DNA of 7,941 nucleotides from positions 1 to 7,941 of the forward strand of contig JAFYRZ010000013.1 of NCBI GenBank assembly GCA_017546745.1, written 5' to 3'. Positions 1 through 5,874 of the stretch are shown piece after piece. Below the pieces are notes generated by a model. That model was not told the DNA's origin, ran no database searches, and saw only the letters and a list, made by a program, of their open reading frames with translations. Position numbers and translations under genes: made by a program. The first letter of the stretch is position 1. Each line of letters starts with the position of its first letter. The DNA comes from Clostridia bacterium (GTDB taxonomy: Bacteria > Bacillota_A > Clostridia > Oscillospirales > CAG-272).

Positions 1-1
1 C

Positions 2-1243
2 CAGAGCTTGGTTGAACTTTCGGAGCGCGAGGAAAGAGAGCTTTTACCCTACGAGAAGAATATCGCAAAGTACGTAATGATGCCGCAGAACGCGATAAAG
101 CGCCACGTTGTTGTAGAGGATAGGCAGGCGGCACTGACCGAGCTTGCCAAGAATATCTCTATCAACACCGTAGAAAAAAACGGCTCTAAAATCGGAGTTA
201 TCTCCGCGGGCATAGCTTACACCTACGCAAGGGAGGCGCTTGGCGAGCGCGCTGACTATCTAAAGCTCGGTATGGTATACCCGCTATCTGCCTCGCTTAT
301 CGCGGATTTCGCGAAGAATTACGACGAGGTTTACGTTATAGAGGAGCTTGACCCTTTTATCGAAAGCTTCTGTAAATCGAACGGAATTGCCGTAAAAGGC
401 AAAGAATTGTTTACATTACTTGGCGAATATACGCCTAATATGATAAGAAAGGCCGTTCTCGGTATTGACCCTCCGACATCAAGATCGGCAGGCGAGGTGA
501 TCCCCGTACGTCCGCCCGTTATGTGTGCGGGCTGTCCTCACAGAGGCGTTTTCTACGTCTTAAAGAAGCTCGGACTTACGGTTTCGGGTGACATCGGCTG
601 TTATACACTCGGTGCGGCGGCACCCCTCGCGTCGCTCGATACCTGCATCTGTATGGGTGCGGCAGTAAGTGCGGCACACGGTATGGCAAAGGCAAGGGGC
701 GAGGAGTTCAACAAAAAGCTCGTTTCGGTTATCGGTGACTCCACCTTTATCCACTCGGGAATTACCGGTCTTATCGATATCGTATACAACAAGGGCAACA
801 ACACGGTCATAATTCTCGACAACTCTATCACGGGTATGACGGGTCACCAGCATAACCCCACCACCGGCTACACCATCAAGGGCGAGGTGACGAGGCAGGT
901 AAACCTTATCACGCTTTGCAAGGCGGTCGGCATCGAAAACGTTGTAGTTGCAGACCCGTTTGATATTAAAAATTTCGAGCGTATAGTTAAGGCGGAGGTC
1001 GAAAGAAATGCGCCCTCTGTTATCATCGCACAGCGCCCCTGCGCGCTTCTTAAGACGGCAAAATATGAGGGACGCTGCGAGATAAATGCCGAAAAATGCA
1101 GAAATTGCAAGCTCTGTATGAAGCTTGGCTGTCCCGCCCTTACGATCAAGGGCGAAAGAGTCGTAATAGACGCGACCCTTTGCAACGGATGCACGCTTTG
1201 CACGAGCGTTTGTCCGTTTGGCGCAATCGAAAAGGAGGGCTGA
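2..1243 (+). CDS. iorA: Indolepyruvate:ferredoxin oxidoreductase, alpha subunit (5'-partial)
   Basis: IorA is the catalytic, thiamine-diphosphate-binding subunit of the enzyme that oxidatively decarboxylates aryl-2-oxoacids (indolepyruvate, phenylpyruvate, hydroxyphenylpyruvate) to arylacetyl-CoA, passing electrons to ferredoxin; the reaction is reversible. The frame is already open at base 2, so the gene enters from outside the window. About 413 codons are visible against roughly 580-600 for the family, so the N-terminal pyrimidine-binding domain is missing. Visible motifs are CAGCPHR (about 524-544), GDIGCYTLG (587-613), and the TPP/Mg signature running from GDS (734) to the NSITGMTGHQ segment (from 821). 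The C-terminal ferredoxin module has CxxCxxCxxxxCP (1097-1135) and CxxCxxCxxxCP (1181-1216), fitting two [4Fe-4S] clusters. The gene ends four bases before iorB and carries the iorB ribosome binding site in its last codons, which indicates tight co-translation. The TTG at 8 is internal and not a start. Confidence 0.95.
   Translation, partial: QSLVELSEREERELLPYEKNIAKYVMMPQNAIKRHVVVEDRQAALTELAKNISINTVEKNGSKIGVISAGIAYTYAREALGERADYLKLGMVYPLSASLIADFAKNYDEVYVIEELDPFIESFCKSNGIAVKGKELFTLLGEYTPNMIRKAVLGIDPPTSRSAGEVIPVRPPVMCAGCPHRGVFYVLKKLGLTVSGDIGCYTLGAAAPLASLDTCICMGAAVSAAHGMAKARGEEFNKKLVSVIGDSTFIHSGITGLIDIVYNKGNNTVIILDNSITGMTGHQHNPTTGYTIKGEVTRQVNLITLCKAVGIENVVVADPFDIKNFERIVKAEVERNAPSVIIAQRPCALLKTAKYEGRCEINAEKCRNCKLCMKLGCPALTIKGERVVIDATLCNGCTLCTSVCPFGAIEKEG
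1233..1239 (+). promoter_or_regulatory. Ribosome binding site that fixes the iorB start
   Basis: AGGAGGG lies 8 bases before the ATG at 1248, inside the last codons of iorA. It supports ATG 1248 over the in-frame upstream TTG at 1218, which would add ten residues not expected before the family's N-terminal nucleotide-fold strand. Confidence 0.85.
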
Positions 1244-1247
1244 TCAA

Positions 1248-1814
1248 ATGACTAAAAACATTATGATCGTTGGAGTTGGAGGTCAAGGAACGCTTCTTGC
1301 AAGCCGTATACTCGGCAACCTCGTTATCGGCGAGGGATACGACGTTAAGGTATCCGAGGTGCACGGAATGAGCCAGAGGGGCGGCAGCGTCGTTACATAC
1401 GTTAAGTACGGTGACAAGGTGCATTCCCCCATCATTGACAAGGGCGAGGCGGACGTAATTCTTGCCTTTGAGCTTCTTGAGGCTTATCGCGCGCTTCCCT
1501 ATCTGAAGGAGGGCGGCAGGATCATCGTTAACGACCAGAGGATAGACCCGATGCCGGTCATCACCGGAGGTGCAGAATATCCGACGGATATCGCAAAAAA
1601 GCTCGGAGAGGTGTGTGACGTTACGGTAGTTGACGCGCTTTCGCTTGCTACGAGGGCGGGAAATATAAAGGCGGTAAACGTCGCGCTTATCGGGGTTTTG
1701 GCAAAAACGAGCGAGATCCCCTACGACGCGTGGGTCAGGGCGCTTGAGGCTACCGTGCCCGAGAAATTTCTCGAGGCAAACCGCAAGGCGTTTGATCTCG
1801 GATACGGTGTATAA
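1248..1814 (+). CDS. iorB: Indolepyruvate:ferredoxin oxidoreductase, beta subunit
   Basis: This is the small gamma-type subunit that pairs with IorA to form the arylpyruvate:ferredoxin oxidoreductase. The 188-residue protein is the usual length. It opens with a Rossmann-like segment, IVGVGGQGTLLASRIL (residues 7-22), followed by EVHGMSQRGG (37-46); both are hallmarks of the POR/KOR gamma domain and contribute to CoA and subunit contacts. No cysteine cluster is present, as expected, because the iron-sulfur clusters sit in IorA. The start is the ATG with an AGGAGGG 8 bases upstream. The gene follows iorA by four bases and precedes the CoA ligase by 31 bases with no terminator between, so all three are probably on one transcript. 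The call as an Ior subunit rather than another 2-oxoacid oxidoreductase gamma subunit rests on the partner IorA. Confidence 0.93.
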   Translation: MTKNIMIVGVGGQGTLLASRILGNLVIGEGYDVKVSEVHGMSQRGGSVVTYVKYGDKVHSPIIDKGEADVILAFELLEAYRALPYLKEGGRIIVNDQRIDPMPVITGGAEYPTDIAKKLGEVCDVTVVDALSLATRAGNIKAVNVALIGVLAKTSEIPYDAWVRALEATVPEKFLEANRKAFDLGYGV

Positions 1815-1845
1815 TTAAAAGGCTAATTTAAAAGAGGATAGAAAA

Positions 1846-3150
1846 ATGAAGATGTGGCAACCCGAATACGAGGCAATGCCCCGTGAGGAGCTGAAAAAGC
1901 ACCAGAGCAAAAAGCTTATCTGGCAGGTGAAAAGAATGTACGAGAGCGTCGAGCTTTTCAGAAAGAGAATGGACGAGGCGGGGCTTAAGCCCGAGGATAT
2001 CCGCGGCGTTGAGGACCTCTCAAGGCTTCCATTCTCCTACAAGCAGGACCTCAGAGACTACTACCCTTACGGACTTTTTGCCGTGCCGATGAAGGATATC
2101 CGCCGCGTTCACGCATCGAGCGGAACTACGGGAAAGCAGATAGTCGTAGGCTATACCGATAACGATCTTGACTTTTGGGCAAACTGCTTTGCGAGAATGC
2201 TCGTAGCGGTAGGCGCAGACGAAAATTCATTCGTACACGTGGGATACGGTCTCGGTCTTTTCACGGGAGGCTTTGGCGCGCACGACGGTGCGGTAAAGCT
2301 TGGCGCAACCGCCATTCCGATCTCCGCAGGTAACACACCGAGGCAGATACAGACCATGATAGATTTCGGCTCTACCGTTCTTTGCTGTACCCCCTCCTAC
2401 GCGATGTACCTTGGCGAGACCATCGAGGAGATGGGCGTTAAGGATCAATTGAAGCTCAAGGCGGGCATCTTTGGCGCAGAGCCCTGGACAGAGGAGATGA
2501 GACGAAAGATCGAGGAAAAGCTCGGTCTTAAGGCATACGACATCTACGGTCTTTCCGAGATCATGGGTCCCGGAGTTTCCTACGAGTGCGAGTATCAGTG
2601 CGGTATGCACGTTTGTGAGGACCACTTTATTCCCGAGATAATCGACCCCGACACGGGCGCGGTCTTGCCCGAGGGCGAGTGGGGCGAGCTCGTTTTCACG
2701 ACCATCACCAAGGAGGGCTTTCCTCTTATAAGATACAGAACGCGCGACATCTGCTCATTAAATTACGAGCCGTGTAAGTGCGGAAGAACGCACGTAAGAA
2801 TGAACAAGCCCCAGGGCAGGACCGATGATATGCTTATCATTCGCGGCGTTAACGTATTCCCCTCGCAGATCGAGGAGGTTCTTCTTAACATCGGTAAGAG
2901 CGTTACTCCGAACTATCAGATCATAGTAGACAGAGTTAACAATACCGACACCTTCGAGGTGCTTGTCGAGATGAGCGAGGAGCTTTTCTCGGACGACGTT
3001 AAGAACATAGAAAGGACCGCAAGGCTTATCAGCGATAAGCTTAAGGCGACCCTTGGCATCAACCCGAAGGTAACTCTCGTTAACCCGAAGTCTATCACGA
3101 GAAGTGAGGGCAAGGCGAAGAGAGTAATCGATAAAAGAAAGCTTATATAA
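1846..3150 (+). CDS. paaK: Phenylacetate-CoA ligase (AMP-forming)
   Basis: This adenylate-forming ligase activates phenylacetate or a related arylacetate with ATP and CoA, giving arylacetyl-CoA, AMP and PPi in the cytoplasm. The 434-residue length is typical. Visible motifs in order are the phosphate loop SSGTTGK (91-97), the YGLSE adenine/carboxylate motif (234-238), YRTRD (297-301), the hinge [21 protein letters not shown] (from 324), and the C-terminal EGKAKR (421-426), whose K423 aligns with the catalytic lysine of the A10 motif. Six cysteines fall in two groups (248, 252, 257 and 303, 310, 312), which might bind a metal; that is inference. The start ATG has AAGAGG 8 bases upstream. Placed after iorAB, the enzyme could feed scavenged arylacetates into reductive carboxylation, or run beside amino-acid oxidation. 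The exact aryl acid cannot be read from sequence. Confidence 0.93.
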   Translation: MKMWQPEYEAMPREELKKHQSKKLIWQVKRMYESVELFRKRMDEAGLKPEDIRGVEDLSRLPFSYKQDLRDYYPYGLFAVPMKDIRRVHASSGTTGKQIVVGYTDNDLDFWANCFARMLVAVGADENSFVHVGYGLGLFTGGFGAHDGAVKLGATAIPISAGNTPRQIQTMIDFGSTVLCCTPSYAMYLGETIEEMGVKDQLKLKAGIFGAEPWTEEMRRKIEEKLGLKAYDIYGLSEIMGPGVSYECEYQCGMHVCEDHFIPEIIDPDTGAVLPEGEWGELVFTTITKEGFPLIRYRTRDICSLNYEPCKCGRTHVRMNKPQGRTDDMLIIRGVNVFPSQIEEVLLNIGKSVTPNYQIIVDRVNNTDTFEVLVEMSEELFSDDVKNIERTARLISDKLKATLGINPKVTLVNPKSITRSEGKAKRVIDKRKLI

Positions 3151-3162
3151 GGAGAGAGTGAT

Positions 3163-3585
3163 ATGTTTATAAACCAGCTTTCCATTTTCGTAGAAAACAA
3201 GCCCGGCAGACTCCACACGGTGGTTGACGCGCTTGGTAAAAACGGTATAAATCTTCGTGCGCTTTCGGTAGCGGATACGACCGATTTCGGTATTCTGCGC
3301 GTTATAACCGACAACAACGACAAGGCACAGCTCACTCTTCGCGAGATGGGTATAATTTCAAAAAGCTCAAGAGTAATTGCGGTATCGATAGACGACCAGG
3401 CGGGCGGTCTTGCTTCCGTGCTTGAGGTGGTTTCCGCCGCGGGCGTCAGCGTTGAATATATGTACGCATTTCTCGGAAGAACGCACGGCAAGGCCTTTAT
3501 GGTCATAAAGACCGACGACGAGGCGAAGGCAGAGGCGGCGCTTAAGGCGGCAGGAGCCTCGGCCGATATCGAGGGCGAAATATAA
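3163..3585 (+). CDS. Tandem ACT-domain protein (probable amino-acid sensor)
   Basis: This 140-residue protein consists of two ACT domains and nothing else. The first spans about residues 3-68 and contains the ligand-loop signature ENKPGRL (11-17) and the turn GIN (28-30). The second spans about 71-137, with the looser signature QAGGLASVLEVVSAAGVSVE (79-98). ACT domains bind small ligands, mostly amino acids, at domain interfaces. Stand-alone double-ACT proteins have no known catalytic activity. The gene starts 12 bases after paaK with GGAGAG 6 bases before its ATG, and a terminator hairpin begins 4 bases after its stop, so it is the last gene of the iorAB-paaK operon. From this position I infer that it senses an aromatic amino acid and adjusts the pathway, perhaps by touching PaaK or Ior. 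No DNA-binding region is present. Confidence 0.9.
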   Translation: MFINQLSIFVENKPGRLHTVVDALGKNGINLRALSVADTTDFGILRVITDNNDKAQLTLREMGIISKSSRVIAVSIDDQAGGLASVLEVVSAAGVSVEYMYAFLGRTHGKAFMVIKTDDEAKAEAALKAAGASADIEGEI

Positions 3586-3589
3586 AAGG

Positions 3590-3636
3590 AGAGAGCCAAG
3601 ACTTGCGTTTCACCGCTTGTCAAGGCTCTCTTTTTT
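3590..3636 (+). terminator. Rho-independent terminator of the ior-paaK-ACT operon
   Basis: AGAGAGCC (3590-3597) pairs exactly with GGCTCTCT (3624-3631) and runs into six T's (3631-3636). The upper stem, 3600-3607 with 3614-3621, pairs at six of eight positions around a TTTCAC loop. Symmetric AA/AA and TT/TT mismatches interrupt the whole. Read on the other strand, the hairpin lies about 15 bases beyond the rubredoxin stop and is followed by a weaker T-rich tail, so it may stop convergent transcription as well. Confidence 0.85.
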
Positions 3637-3651
3637 GTGATTTTTTGTGGC

Positions 3652-3810
3652 TTATTCTGCCTTCGAAAACTCTTCCTTACCAACGCCGCAAAGCGGGCAC
3701 TCAAAGTCCTCGGGAAGGTCTGAGAACTTAGTTCCGGGGGCAATTCCCTGATCGGGCGCGCCCTCATTTTCATCATACTCCCAGCCGCAAACGTCACATA
3801 CGTATTTCAT
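3652..3810 (-). CDS. Rubredoxin
   Basis: This 52-residue mononuclear iron electron carrier has both Cys pairs that bind Fe(SCys)4: CDVCG (C5, C8) and CPLCG (C38, C41). Between them lie the family segments [12 protein letters not shown] and [13 protein letters not shown]. The length matches classic clostridial rubredoxins. The ATG at 3810 has AAGGAGA 6 bases upstream on its strand. The gene lies 78 bases downstream of the flavodiiron gene on the same strand; in anaerobes rubredoxin is the normal electron donor to class A flavodiiron proteins, so the two probably act together in the cytoplasm. The 78-base gap is very AT-rich and has a TATAAA (3835-3840, - strand) but no convincing -35, so a private promoter is possible but weak. 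No NAD(P)H:rubredoxin reductase is visible nearby. Confidence 0.95.
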   Translation of the reverse strand: MKYVCDVCGWEYDENEGAPDQGIAPGTKFSDLPEDFECPLCGVGKEEFSKAE

Positions 3811-3888
3811 ATTTGTTCTCCTTTTCAGTTCGTATTTATAATAATTGTTTACATTTTTTAAAATTTTATTCTTATGGGGCTTGATTGC

Positions 3889-5040
3889 TCACGGGCAAAG
3901 CTCGCTTGCAAGAGAAGCTATCTGCATTTCGTTCTCATCACTCAAGGAGGAGAGGATCCTTACGGTGGTATTCGTAAGGGCTATATCCCTCGACCCCTCA
4001 AGCATCCCTCTCATAACCCTTGCCGCCATGGGCGCCCACGTGCCGTTTTCGATCATGCCTACGGTTCTTTTTTGGTAGTTGCGCTCGGTAAGATGATTTA
4101 TAAATTCGCGCATATGGGGGAAGATATCAGCGTTATAGGTCGTGGTTGCGAGGACGAGCTTTGAATATCGGAATGCGGATGCCGTTGCCTCGGACATATC
4201 GCACCTTGAAAGGTCAAAGGCACTGACATGCACTCCCTTATCTCGGAGGGATTTTTCAAGAAGCTCTGCCGCCTTTTTCGTGTTGCCGTAGACCGAGGTG
4301 TAGGCGATAACGACGCCATCTTCCTCTGCCTCGTAGCTCGCCCAGGTTGAATAAAGCCCGATGTAACGGTCAAGGTCCTCCGAAAGGACGGGACCGTGGA
4401 GGGGTGCTATCGCCTTTATATCATAGCCGCCGAGATTCTTTAAAAGAGCCGTTACCTGCGCACCGTATTTTCCGACGATGCCGATATAATATCTTCTCGC
4501 CTCGTCTGCCCACTCCTCGTCCACGTCGAGCGCGCCGAATTTGCCGAAGGCATCTGCCGAGAAAAGTATACCGCTTTGCTTGTCGTAGGTAACGATGACC
4601 TCGGGCCAATGCACCATAGGGGCGGTGATAAAGCTTAAGGTATGCTTACCGAGGGAGAGCGACGAGCCGTCCGACACGACGATACGTCTATCGGGGTAGT
4701 CCGTACCGAAGAAGCCCTTCATCATCGAGAACGCCTTTGCCGAGGCTACGACGACGGCTTTGGGGTAGGTATCCAAGAATATTTTTATATTAGCCGAGTG
4801 GTCGGGCTCCATATGCTGTACTATAAGATAGTCCGGGCTTCTGTTATCGAGGGTATTCTTTATGTTTTCGAGCCACGGGGTAGCAAAGGCGGCATCTGTG
4901 GTATCGAGAACGGCAATCCTCTCGTCTATTATAACGTAAGAATTGTAGCTTATACCGTTTGGCACTCTATACTGACTTTCAAAAAGGTCTATATTTTTAT
5001 CGTTTACGCCGACGTATTTTACGTCATTTGAGATTTTCAT
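3889..5040 (-). CDS. fprA: Class A flavodiiron protein (FprA-type O2/NO reductase)
   Basis: This 383-residue soluble enzyme reduces O2 to water and/or NO to N2O with electrons from rubredoxin. The N-terminal metallo-beta-lactamase-like domain (about 1-235) carries every expected diiron ligand: H76, E78, D80 and H81 in HMEPDHS, H144 in MVHWPE, D163 in FSADAFG and H215 in PLHGPV. The C-terminal flavodoxin domain starts near 242 with IAYTSVYGNT, whose TSVYGNT loop (248-254) binds the FMN phosphate. There is no extra rubredoxin or flavin reductase domain, hence class A, with the donor encoded separately next door. The ATG at 5040 is preceded by GAGAGGTGA on its strand. The gene is divergent from a Crp/Fnr-family regulator. 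Substrate preference (O2 or NO) cannot be told from sequence. Confidence 0.95.
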   Translation of the reverse strand: MKISNDVKYVGVNDKNIDLFESQYRVPNGISYNSYVIIDERIAVLDTTDAAFATPWLENIKNTLDNRSPDYLIVQHMEPDHSANIKIFLDTYPKAVVVASAKAFSMMKGFFGTDYPDRRIVVSDGSSLSLGKHTLSFITAPMVHWPEVIVTYDKQSGILFSADAFGKFGALDVDEEWADEARRYYIGIVGKYGAQVTALLKNLGGYDIKAIAPLHGPVLSEDLDRYIGLYSTWASYEAEEDGVVIAYTSVYGNTKKAAELLEKSLRDKGVHVSAFDLSRCDMSEATASAFRYSKLVLATTTYNADIFPHMREFINHLTERNYQKRTVGMIENGTWAPMAARVMRGMLEGSRDIALTNTTVRILSSLSDENEMQIASLASELCP

Positions 5041-5097
5041 TTCGTCACCTCTCGTTTAATTAAATTTTCCGTTTTTACAGTGTAGAATACGGTGTTT

Positions 5098-5116
5098 TTG
5101 AAAATTTATTTTTCAA
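5098..5116. repeat. Inverted repeat A, TTGAAAA-N5-TTTTCAA
   Basis: A perfect 7-bp inverted repeat with a 5-base centre lies in the region between the divergent flavodiiron and Crp/Fnr genes. Its outer half-sites TTGA/TCAA recur in two neighbouring palindromes, so it may belong to the same operator set. It is AT-rich, so chance is harder to exclude here than for repeats B and C. Confidence 0.5.
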
Positions 5117-5130
5117 CTTGATTTTTCAAG
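5117..5130. promoter_or_regulatory. Inverted repeat B, CTTGA-N4-TCAAG, overlapping the -35 box (candidate operator)
   Basis: A perfect 5+4+5 dyad begins on the base after repeat A ends. Its left arm supplies the TTGATT that serves as the -35 of the Crp/Fnr promoter. A protein bound here would block RNA polymerase, which suggests autorepression by the adjacent regulator. The shape resembles Crp/Fnr-family dyads, but TTGA and TCAA are 4 bases apart instead of the 6 in the classic FNR box. Confidence 0.55.
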
Positions 5131-5146
5131 AAAATTATAGTATAAT
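5118..5146 (+). promoter_or_regulatory. Sigma-A-type promoter of the Crp/Fnr-ECF unit
   Basis: TTGATT (5118-5123) and a perfect TATAAT (5141-5146) are separated by 17 bases. Transcription would begin near 5153. The -35 sits within palindrome B and the start region lies just before palindrome C. No equally clean promoter was found for the opposite (flavodiiron) direction. Confidence 0.75.
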
Positions 5147-5161
5147 TATATCGTAATGTAT

Positions 5162-5175
5162 GTTGAATTTTCAAC
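5162..5175. promoter_or_regulatory. Inverted repeat C, GTTGAA-N2-TTCAAC (candidate operator)
   Basis: This perfect 6+2+6 palindrome has TTGA and TCAA 4 bases apart, the same geometry as repeat B. It lies about 10 bases after the predicted transcription start and just upstream of the ribosome binding site. It could act as a second operator site or, in RNA, as a small hairpin near the start codon. Its role is inferred only from position and symmetry. Confidence 0.5.
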
Positions 5176-5182
5176 GAAAGGT
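5176..5182 (+). promoter_or_regulatory. Ribosome binding site supporting a TTG start for the Crp/Fnr gene
   Basis: GAAAGGT lies 6 bases before TTG 5189. The upstream in-frame ATG at 5156 has no Shine-Dalgarno sequence and would sit only about 3 bases after the predicted transcript start. The TTG start also gives the common family N-terminus MEKYLEILKKCPLF. Confidence 0.7.
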
Positions 5183-5188
5183 AAAAAA

Positions 5189-5848
5189 TTGGAAAAATAT
5201 CTTGAAATTTTAAAAAAATGCCCCTTATTTGAGGATATTTCCGACGGCGAGCTTACGAAAATGCTCGCCTGCCTTGGTGCAAGGGGGCGACACTTTGACA
5301 AGCACGAGCATATTTTATGCGAGGGCGAGCCTGCGGTGGAGGTTGGAATCCTTCTTTCCGGCAAGGCAGATATATCTCAGCTCGATTATTACGGCAACCG
5401 CACGCTGATAGGCAGAATATCCCCCGGGGAAATGTTTGCGGAGGAGTTTGCCTGTGCAAGCGTTAGCAATCTGCCAATCGACGTTATTGCAGACGAGGCG
5501 TGTGAGGTGCTTTTGATAAACTGCCGCCACATACTTACCCCCTGCGCAAGCTTTTGCGGGCATCACCAAAAGATGATCTATAATATGATGCGCGACGTTG
5601 CGAAAAAGGCGATAGTCTTTCACAAAAAGATAGACGTTACGGCAAAAAGGACGACGAGAGATAAGCTTTTGACCTACCTTAACCATATGGCAAAGGAGAC
5701 AGGTAAAAGCAGCTTTGAAATCCCCTTTGACCGTCAGGAGCTTGCCGATTATCTTGAGGTTGACAGAAGCGGTCTTTCCGCAGAGATAGGAAAGCTTCGT
5801 CGCGAGGGCATTATCAAAAACAAAAAGAATCTTTTTGAAATGCTGTAA
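5189..5848 (+). CDS. Crp/Fnr-family transcriptional regulator, Cys-rich
   Basis: With the TTG start this is a 219-residue protein, the usual length. The N-terminal half (about 10-125) is a cyclic-nucleotide-binding-type beta-roll with GEPAVEVGILLSGKADI (46-62) and the GEMFAEE segment (80-86). A dimerisation helix (about 125-145) follows, and a C-terminal winged helix-turn-helix contains FDRQELADYLEVDRSGLSAE (180-199), with R193/S194 leading the recognition helix. Eight cysteines are present (11, 28, 44, 89, 105, 112, 119, 123), including CxxxCxxH at 119-126. I recall this motif from related clostridial regulators; it may bind a metal or a redox cofactor. There is no N-terminal Cys cluster of the classic E. 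coli Fnr type. Divergence from the flavodiiron gene and the palindromes at the promoter suggest an O2/NO-responsive autoregulator, possibly HcpR-like; the signal is unproven. Confidence 0.88.
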   Translation: MEKYLEILKKCPLFEDISDGELTKMLACLGARGRHFDKHEHILCEGEPAVEVGILLSGKADISQLDYYGNRTLIGRISPGEMFAEEFACASVSNLPIDVIADEACEVLLINCRHILTPCASFCGHHQKMIYNMMRDVAKKAIVFHKKIDVTAKRTTRDKLLTYLNHMAKETGKSSFEIPFDRQELADYLEVDRSGLSAEIGKLRREGIIKNKKNLFEML

Positions 5849-5874
5849 AGCATACGATAAGGGAGGAATGAGAA

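Noticed and set aside
8..10. TTG at 8 as the start codon of iorA
   Set aside because: The frame is open to the window edge at base 2, the encoded segment is internal to the family, and about a third of the protein is missing, so the gene begins outside the window.
2916..3797. Long 293-codon open frame on the - strand opposite the end of paaK, the ACT gene and rubredoxin
   Set aside because: It is antisense to well-supported genes, its Ser/Ala/Leu-rich product shows no recognisable motif, and it even crosses the rubredoxin gene and the terminator. It is a shadow of codon bias.
5117..5130. Calling palindrome B a canonical FNR box
   Set aside because: The FNR consensus has TTGA and TCAA separated by 6 bases; here the gap is 4. 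It is reported only as an FNR-like dyad.
5098..5146. A sigma-A promoter for the flavodiiron gene on the - strand
   Set aside because: TTGAAA and TATTCT-like hexamers occur, but the gap between them is about 21 bases and other pairings are weak, so none could be supported.
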